From JAAFHB01 sp038236995 (GTDB lineage: Bacteria; Bacteroidota; Bacteroidia; Bacteroidales; Prolixibacteraceae), in the NCBI GenBank assembly GCA_038236995.1, contig JBBRZE010000118.1, positions 1 to 11,121 of the forward strand: a stretch of DNA of 11,121 nt. Direction: 5' to 3'. This document shows, piece by piece, positions 6,958 to 11,121 of the stretch. The translations under genes were made by a program, and so were the position numbers. Every line of letters begins with the position of its first letter. The stretch's first letter is position 1. The notes under the pieces were generated by a model, which worked only from the letters and a program-made list of their open reading frames with translations, did no database searches and was not told the DNA's origin.

Positions 6958-7212
6958 TTAAAGGATTTTAGAAGATAGGTATTCAACACTTTTATCAAAC
7001 CAGTCTGTAGGCCATGGTTTATCTTGGTGTCCATTTTTTTTCATTGTCCATCGAATTACTGAATAGTAAATATTTTTTGAGTTTGAAGGTCCGTAACCGT
7101 CGGAATCGCTCAAAACAGTATTATGAATTGTTTCGTCACTAATTGCAACACGTTCATCATTAAAGTTTTGCAGATGAAACTTCATAACTTCATTTAATTG
7201 TTGTTGTGTCAT
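6958..7212 (-). CDS. Small hypothetical protein, 84 aa
   Basis: I chose the ATG at 7212 (MTQQQLNEVMKFHLQNF) rather than an upstream TTG at 7263, because the extra 17 residues look like translated AT-rich leader. The 84-aa product is soluble, starts with a predicted amphipathic helix, has a DSDGYGPSNSKN loop in the middle (~37-48) and a tryptophan-containing C-terminal half (RWTMKKNGHQDKPWPTDWF). No family is recognised. It is the first gene of the leftward block and is followed after 11 bp by the barrel-like protein. Its size and position would suit a small regulator or chaperone, but nothing in the sequence shows that. Confidence 0.6.
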   Translation of the reverse strand: MTQQQLNEVMKFHLQNFNDERVAISDETIHNTVLSDSDGYGPSNSKNIYYSVIRWTMKKNGHQDKPWPTDWFDKSVEYLSSKIL

Positions 7213-7263
7213 TTTGATTTTATAATTAATATTTGTTTTGGCTGTTATAAATCCATAATGCAA

Positions 7264-7810
7264 TCGTTGGTGTTCGTGGTATCGTCAAATCTTTAGAGAA
7301 ATAGCCAGTATTATTCTGATATAATTACCCATTATGCGCATCAGTTTTAAAACAGGCCAAACAACTCAGATTCCTCCTTAATTTAGATTTAATAAGTTTC
7401 GATACGTCAACCGCTAATTATTTGTTACATTATATTCCCCAATTATTTTCTATTATTTTACCCAGATGTTATCTAATTAATATAAAACATATTAAAAATG
7501 CCAATTCTATTTTATGTAAAAAGACAGGTTTAAGGTCAGAAATCTGACCGAGAAGAATTGACGGATATCTCATTTCAGCAATATTCATTTCTTTTGGCAT
7601 GATAATTTAAACAGACAGAACGTATTCGGACCAAAAAATTGTGATGTTTTATTGAATAGAAATTATTTGGGTCGCATATTAACGCATCTCGCATGAACAA
7701 TTTATTGACCTATTCCTTATCTATTTATAATCCCTTCCCTCTCTAATGAATTTCCATTTACAATTTCATCGAAAACCTGTTCTTTAATTTGCAACGATAA
7801 AAGGATACCA
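7264..7810. other. 547-bp AT-rich intergenic region between divergent units
   Basis: No gene, tRNA or recognisable remnant was found on either strand. It separates the leftward accessory block from the rightward desaturase gene and so must hold promoters for both. The only notable structure is the inverted repeat at 7534-7549. The segment before the desaturase contains ctttaatttgcaacg (~7783-7797), a possible degenerate promoter element, and AAAGGA about six bases before the ATG at 7811 is a good ribosome-binding site. Confidence 0.6.
7534..7549. promoter_or_regulatory. Perfect 7-bp inverted repeat, possible operator
   Basis: ggtcaga-aa-tctgacc is a perfect inverted repeat with a 2-bp centre in an otherwise unstructured AT-rich gap. 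The short spacer suits a dimeric regulator better than a terminator, and no T-tract follows on either strand. It is ~260 bp from the desaturase start and ~320 bp from the 84-aa gene start, rather far for either promoter. Confidence 0.3.
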
Positions 7811-8824
7811 ATGGAAATTAACAGTACCATTAAAAATGCTTCTTCATCTTGGATGGAGATTGTTTCAAAATACAACTTTTCGAATCCTGTTAAGAGTTGG
7901 TGGCAGGTAATTAACTCGGTTATACCCTATCTTCTGCTTTGGGCTGCTATGATTTGGAGTCTAAGTATATCTTACTGGCTTACATTATTGTTATCCGTTA
8001 TTGCTGCAGGTTTTTTGATACGGATTTTTATTATTTTCCACGATTGCGGACACGGATCTTTCTTTAAATCTCAATTACTAAATCGAATTGTAGGGGTTAT
8101 TACGGGTCTGATGGCATTTACACCCTATCACAAATGGCATCATGATCACAAAGAGCACCACGCGACTGTTGGCAATCTCGACAAACGCGGCACGGGTGAT
8201 GTAAAAACACTCACAGTTGAGGAATTTCTAAAACTATCGAAGTGGAAGCAGTTTATTTACCATTTTTACCGGCATCCGATCTTCCTGTTTGGCATCGCAC
8301 CATTCCTGATTTTTGTTTTTCAAAACCGGTTGCCGAAAGCTTATATGAACCGTGAAGAACATTTATATCTTCACCTTACAAATTTGGCATTGGTAACGAT
8401 GATTGGACTTTGCATGTGGGCCATAGGATGGGAAGCTTACCTTATGATTCAATTGCCGATACTTTATATTGCCTCCGTGCATGGAGTCTGGCTCTTTTAC
8501 GTTCAGCATCAGTACGAAAATGTGGTTTGGACCCGTGGCAAAGAGTGGAACTACAAAAACGTTGCATTACAGGGAAGTTCATTTTTCAAACTACCCATCG
8601 TACTGCAGTGGTTTACCGGGAATATTGGATTTCACCATATCCATCATTTGAGTCCCAGGATACCAAATTATAAACTTCCGCAGTGCTATAAAGAAAATCT
8701 CCTTTTTCAGGAAATTCAACCCATTACTTTCTTTACAAGCCTTCGATCACTGAAACTTCGGTTATGGGATGAAAAAAGAAAGAAGATCGTGGGATTTAAA
8801 GCACTGCATCTCAATCCAAGCTGA
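7811..8824 (+). CDS. des: Membrane acyl-lipid fatty acid desaturase (Des-like)
   Basis: An integral-membrane di-iron desaturase that introduces cis double bonds into acyl chains of membrane lipids, raising fluidity. The three histidine boxes are present: HDCGH (77-81), HDHKEHH (111-117 region) and HHIHH (275-279). Hydrophobic segments lie at ~37-75, ~155-170 and ~188-222. Several stretches match my memory of Bacillus subtilis Des: NLDKRGTGD (122-130), GVWLFYVQH (225-233), GSSFFKLP (255-262) and HLSPRIPNYKL (279-289). At 337 aa it is close to Des (about 350). The double-bond position cannot be fixed from sequence (delta-5 in Des, delta-12 in related enzymes). AAAGGA precedes the ATG. No DesK/DesR two-component pair or electron-transfer partner is adjacent. 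It stands alone, with a terminator 26 bp after the stop. Confidence 0.93.
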   Translation: MEINSTIKNASSSWMEIVSKYNFSNPVKSWWQVINSVIPYLLLWAAMIWSLSISYWLTLLLSVIAAGFLIRIFIIFHDCGHGSFFKSQLLNRIVGVITGLMAFTPYHKWHHDHKEHHATVGNLDKRGTGDVKTLTVEEFLKLSKWKQFIYHFYRHPIFLFGIAPFLIFVFQNRLPKAYMNREEHLYLHLTNLALVTMIGLCMWAIGWEAYLMIQLPILYIASVHGVWLFYVQHQYENVVWTRGKEWNYKNVALQGSSFFKLPIVLQWFTGNIGFHHIHHLSPRIPNYKLPQCYKENLLFQEIQPITFFTSLRSLKLRLWDEKRKKIVGFKALHLNPS

Positions 8825-8849
8825 AGCTTTCAAGCAGTGCAGATTACGT

Positions 8850-8902
8850 AAACAAACAAGCCAGCGAAACGGTAATTTACCTTTTCGCTGGCTTGTTTGT
8901 TT
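8850..8902. terminator. Bidirectional terminator between convergent desaturase and IMP dehydrogenase genes
   Basis: A perfect 20-bp inverted repeat (8850-8869 with 8883-8902) is extended inside by a 4-bp ggta/tacc stem. The arms end in A-rich and T-rich sequence (aaacaaac / gtttgttt), so each strand has a strong hairpin with a U-rich 3' side. It lies 26 bp after the desaturase stop and 44 bp from the stop of the convergent gene, so it can serve both. Confidence 0.88.
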
Positions 8903-8945
8903 AGGGTCTAAAGAGACTAAATTCTCCGATGAAACAAAGAGCAAT

Positions 8946-10442
8946 TTAACTGTTCGCCTCTTTTAAGATTACATCATGGGCTCCACCTTCAATAATACTT
9001 GTAGCAGAAACCAACGTAATTTTGGCCTTTTCCTGTAATTCCGGAATCGAAATGGCACCACAACTGCACATTGTCGATTTTATTTTTCCCAATGTAGTAT
9101 CAAGATTATCTTTCAGTTTTCCAGCATACGGGACATAACTGTCGACACCCTCTTCAAACTTAAGTGACTCGTTGCCACCCATATCGTAACGTTGCCAGTT
9201 GCGCGCACGGTTCGAACCCTCTCCCCAATACTCTTTCACGTAACTGTTGCCAATCTTCAGCTTTTTTGTCGGGCTCTCGTCGAAACGTGCAAAATAGCGT
9301 CCCATCATCAGGAAATCGACCCCCATTGCAAGCGCCAATACCATATGGTAATCGTGGACTATTCCACCATCGCTGCAAAGCGGGATATAGATGCCTGTCG
9401 CTTCAAAATATTCCTTACGTGCCTGGGCTACCTCTACGATTGCAGTTGCCTGTCCGCGACCGATCCCTTTTTGCTCACGGGTAATACAAATTGAACCGCC
9501 GCCAATACCAACTTTGATAAAATCGGCCCCGGCTTGTACGAGGTAAAGAAATCCGGCAGTATCGACCACATTACCTGCTCCAACTTTCGTCCGTTCTCCA
9601 AAATTCGATTTGATATATTGGATTGTTTCGGCCTGCCACTCTGAAAAGCCATCCGAGGAGTCAATACAAAGAACATCAGCACCTGCATTTAAAAGGGCTG
9701 GTACACGTTCTTTGTAGTCACGTGAGTTGATACCTGCCCCAACACAAAGTTTCTTATTGTTGTCAGATAGTTCGTTTAAATTGTCCTGGTGATCGTCATA
9801 ATCCTTGCGGAAGACAAAATACTGCAATTTCTGCTTGTCGTCGATAATGGGAAGGCTATTCAGCTTATGTTCCCATACAATATCATTTGCTGTATTCAGT
9901 GAGATTCCAAGTTTTCCAACAATAAGTTTTGAGAACGGAGTCATAAACTCTTCGACACGCTTGTCTAAACTATCTTTCGAAACCCTGTAATCGCGGCTTG
10001 TCACCAAACCGAGTAATTTACCGTTTGAACTTCCATCCTCGGTAATACCAATCGTTGAATGACCAGTCTTTGTCAACATCTCAAGTACATCTCCCAGACT
10101 GTTATCTGGAGTTAGATTTGAGTCACTTACCACAAAGCCGGCTTTGAATTTCTTAACCTTTTGAACCATATCAACCTGGCTTTCGATGGATTGAGATCCG
10201 AAGATAAAAGACAATCCGCCATTTCGTGCAAGGGCAATAGCAAGATTATGGTCCGAAACAGATTGCATAATTGCTGAAACCATTGGGATATTCAGTTCAA
10301 TATCCGATTTTTCGCCTTTTGCAAATTTAACAAGGGGTACTTTCAACGAGACATTCGCGGGAAAACACGCTTTTGTGGTCAGACCCGGAATGAGTAGGTA
10401 CTCGTTAAATGTTCTGGATACATCATTAAAGAATTGTGCCAT
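8946..10442 (-). CDS. guaB: IMP dehydrogenase, Tritrichomonas-type
   Basis: It catalyses NAD-dependent oxidation of IMP to XMP, the committed step of guanine nucleotide synthesis, in the cytoplasm. Start taken as ATG 10442 (MAQFF...); a TTG five codons earlier is less likely. The 498-aa protein is a TIM barrel interrupted by a CBS-pair region (~97-215). The catalytic loop GIGGGSICITREQKG carries Cys319, the substrate-side CIDSSDG carries Asp261, and the flap RARNWQRYD carries Arg418-Tyr419. These numbers coincide with the numbering I recall for Tritrichomonas foetus IMPDH, and many surrounding blocks (FNEYLLIPGL, FGSQSIESQ, KEYWGEGS, EGVDSYVPYAGKLKDN, STMC.CGA) look the same as that enzyme. 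This is a distinct subgroup from the common bacterial GuaB. It is convergent with the desaturase and downstream of the 5S genes, but separated from them by a terminator. Confidence 0.95.
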   Translation of the reverse strand: MAQFFNDVSRTFNEYLLIPGLTTKACFPANVSLKVPLVKFAKGEKSDIELNIPMVSAIMQSVSDHNLAIALARNGGLSFIFGSQSIESQVDMVQKVKKFKAGFVVSDSNLTPDNSLGDVLEMLTKTGHSTIGITEDGSSNGKLLGLVTSRDYRVSKDSLDKRVEEFMTPFSKLIVGKLGISLNTANDIVWEHKLNSLPIIDDKQKLQYFVFRKDYDDHQDNLNELSDNNKKLCVGAGINSRDYKERVPALLNAGADVLCIDSSDGFSEWQAETIQYIKSNFGERTKVGAGNVVDTAGFLYLVQAGADFIKVGIGGGSICITREQKGIGRGQATAIVEVAQARKEYFEATGIYIPLCSDGGIVHDYHMVLALAMGVDFLMMGRYFARFDESPTKKLKIGNSYVKEYWGEGSNRARNWQRYDMGGNESLKFEEGVDSYVPYAGKLKDNLDTTLGKIKSTMCSCGAISIPELQEKAKITLVSATSIIEGGAHDVILKEANS

Positions 10443-10627
10443 AACATTATAATTCAAAGTGTATATACATTTCAGCAGAAAAACCTGCGTTACGAAAATT
10501 TTGCGAAAGTAACGAACTAATGAAACTTATTCAAGGAGAATTGCGATTAATATTTAGTATTCGCAATTTCTTAATAAGAGGATGGTTTTAAACCGAATTT
10601 TCTGAAGATGATTAAAGTTGTTAAGGT

Positions 10628-10661
10628 AAAAAGGCCCGAACTCAATTGAATGAATCCGGGC
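10628..10661 (-). terminator. Terminator after the downstream 5S rRNA gene
   Basis: On the transcribed strand an 11-bp stem (including two G-U pairs) encloses a 6-nt loop (UUCAAU) and is followed, after one C, by five U. It lies just after the 5S 3' end and ends the rRNA transcript before the IMP dehydrogenase gene. Confidence 0.88.
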
Positions 10662-10667
10662 TGGTTT

Positions 10668-10779
<112 letters not shown>

Positions 10780-10790
10780 TTTTTAGCTTG

Positions 10791-10816
10791 CAGAGACGTT
10801 GTATGCAACTTCTCTG
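10791..10816. repeat. Hairpin element of the Bacteroidota 'cagagacgttg...' dispersed type
   Basis: cagagacgttgtatgcaacttctctg forms an imperfect hairpin (cagag with ctctg, gttg with caac). It resembles the dispersed palindromes of the form gcagagacgttgcatgcaacgtctctgc that I recall as abundant in Bacteroidota genomes. It sits 12 bp upstream of the downstream 5S gene. Its role is unknown; it may be a REP/MITE-like repeat or a processing structure. Confidence 0.55.
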
Positions 10817-10940
10817 GCATTTATTATATTCTACAAGAATTCTTTTGCTTCTGTTACTAATTGCCAGTAGCATGATAAAGGTTACTCTTTGATAACCGCC
10901 TCTTCAAAGGTTTGCTACCGCTTGAAGGGATAGCGTAAAA

Positions 10941-10970
10941 TCCGTGTAATCCTTTCAATTCCGTGTAATC
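10941..10970. repeat. Two 11-bp direct repeats tccgtgtaatc
   Basis: tccgtgtaatc occurs at 10941-10951 and 10960-10970, with a 19-bp period, in the spacer between the 5S genes. I recall this motif as a common intergenic repeat in Bacteroidota chromosomes. No function is known to me. Confidence 0.6.
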
Positions 10971-10981
10971 TTTTATCCAAT

Positions 10982-11014
10982 AAAAAGGCCCGGACTCAAT
11001 AAAGAATCCGGGCC
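10982..11014 (-). terminator. Terminator after the upstream 5S rRNA gene
   Basis: On the transcribed strand an 11-bp stem (GGCCCGGAUUC with GAGUCCGGGCC, one G-U pair) and a 6-nt loop are followed by five U. It is a diverged copy of the terminator at 10628-10661. Stem pairing is kept despite base changes, so both copies look functional. Confidence 0.9.
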
Positions 11015-11020
11015 TGGTTT

Positions 11021-11121
<101 letters not shown>

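Noticed and set aside
7213..7263. N-terminal extension of the 84-aa protein from a TTG at 7263.
   Set aside because: The extra residues come from AT-rich leader DNA, there is no ribosome-binding site, and ATG 7212 is a normal start.
3652..7263. Possibility that the leftward block is a prophage or a CRISPR/restriction defence locus.
   Set aside because: No integrase, terminase, capsid, portal or tail genes, no nuclease or methylase motifs, no repeat-spacer array and no flanking att repeats were seen.
8801..8840. Inverted repeat gcactgc (8801-8807) / gcagtgc (8834-8840) spanning the desaturase stop codon.
   Set aside because: Arms are only 7 bp with a 26-bp loop, and a much stronger terminator follows at 8850-8902; probably chance.
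9164..9494. Open frames on the + strand opposite the IMP dehydrogenase gene.
   Set aside because: They are antisense shadows of a well-conserved enzyme gene and show no protein family features.
10780..10981. A tRNA gene between the two 5S copies.
   Set aside because: No cloverleaf, T-loop GTTCRANNC or 3' acceptor pattern could be found on either strand.

Overview
The window comes from a low-to-moderate GC chromosome of a Bacteroidota bacterium, probably in the Bacteroidales/Marinilabiliales range. The evidence is the 5S rRNA sequence, weak Shine-Dalgarno use, a copy of the 'tccgtgtaatc' repeat common in this phylum, and the protein families present. No database could be searched, so the exact lineage is open.

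Layout from left to right: (1) Rightward housekeeping genes: a DEAD-box RNA helicase with a DbpA-type RNA-binding domain and an RGD/RGG-rich tail (59-1849), its terminator, then a YbjJ-like MFS transporter (2028-3206). (2) A gene-poor stretch holding a decayed leftward coding remnant (about 3304-3562) that looks like the C-terminus of a DUF6544-type protein. (3) A leftward block of six mostly unrecognised genes (7212 down to 3652). In transcription order these are a small 84-aa protein, a secreted beta-barrel-like protein, a 136-aa protein, a 270-aa protein sharing two short motifs with it, a 200-aa protein with 2-3 membrane segments, and a DUF5675 protein with an L,D-transpeptidase-like His/Cys signature. 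This is the accessory, least explained part of the window. (4) An AT-rich 0.55-kb gap, then a rightward acyl-lipid desaturase closely resembling Bacillus subtilis Des (7811-8824). (5) A strong bidirectional terminator, then a leftward IMP dehydrogenase (8946-10442) of the unusual type known from the protozoan Tritrichomonas foetus. (6) Two identical leftward 5S rRNA genes in tandem, each with its own terminator. The second runs off the window edge, so an rRNA operon presumably lies to the right.

The housekeeping genes are independent units: RNA remodelling, transport, membrane-lipid desaturation, guanine nucleotide synthesis and the ribosome. The four close-packed genes 5920-3652 look like one operon. 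The two shared motifs, the membrane protein and the possible wall-active enzyme suggest an envelope-associated multi-protein system, but no function can be assigned from sequence alone.
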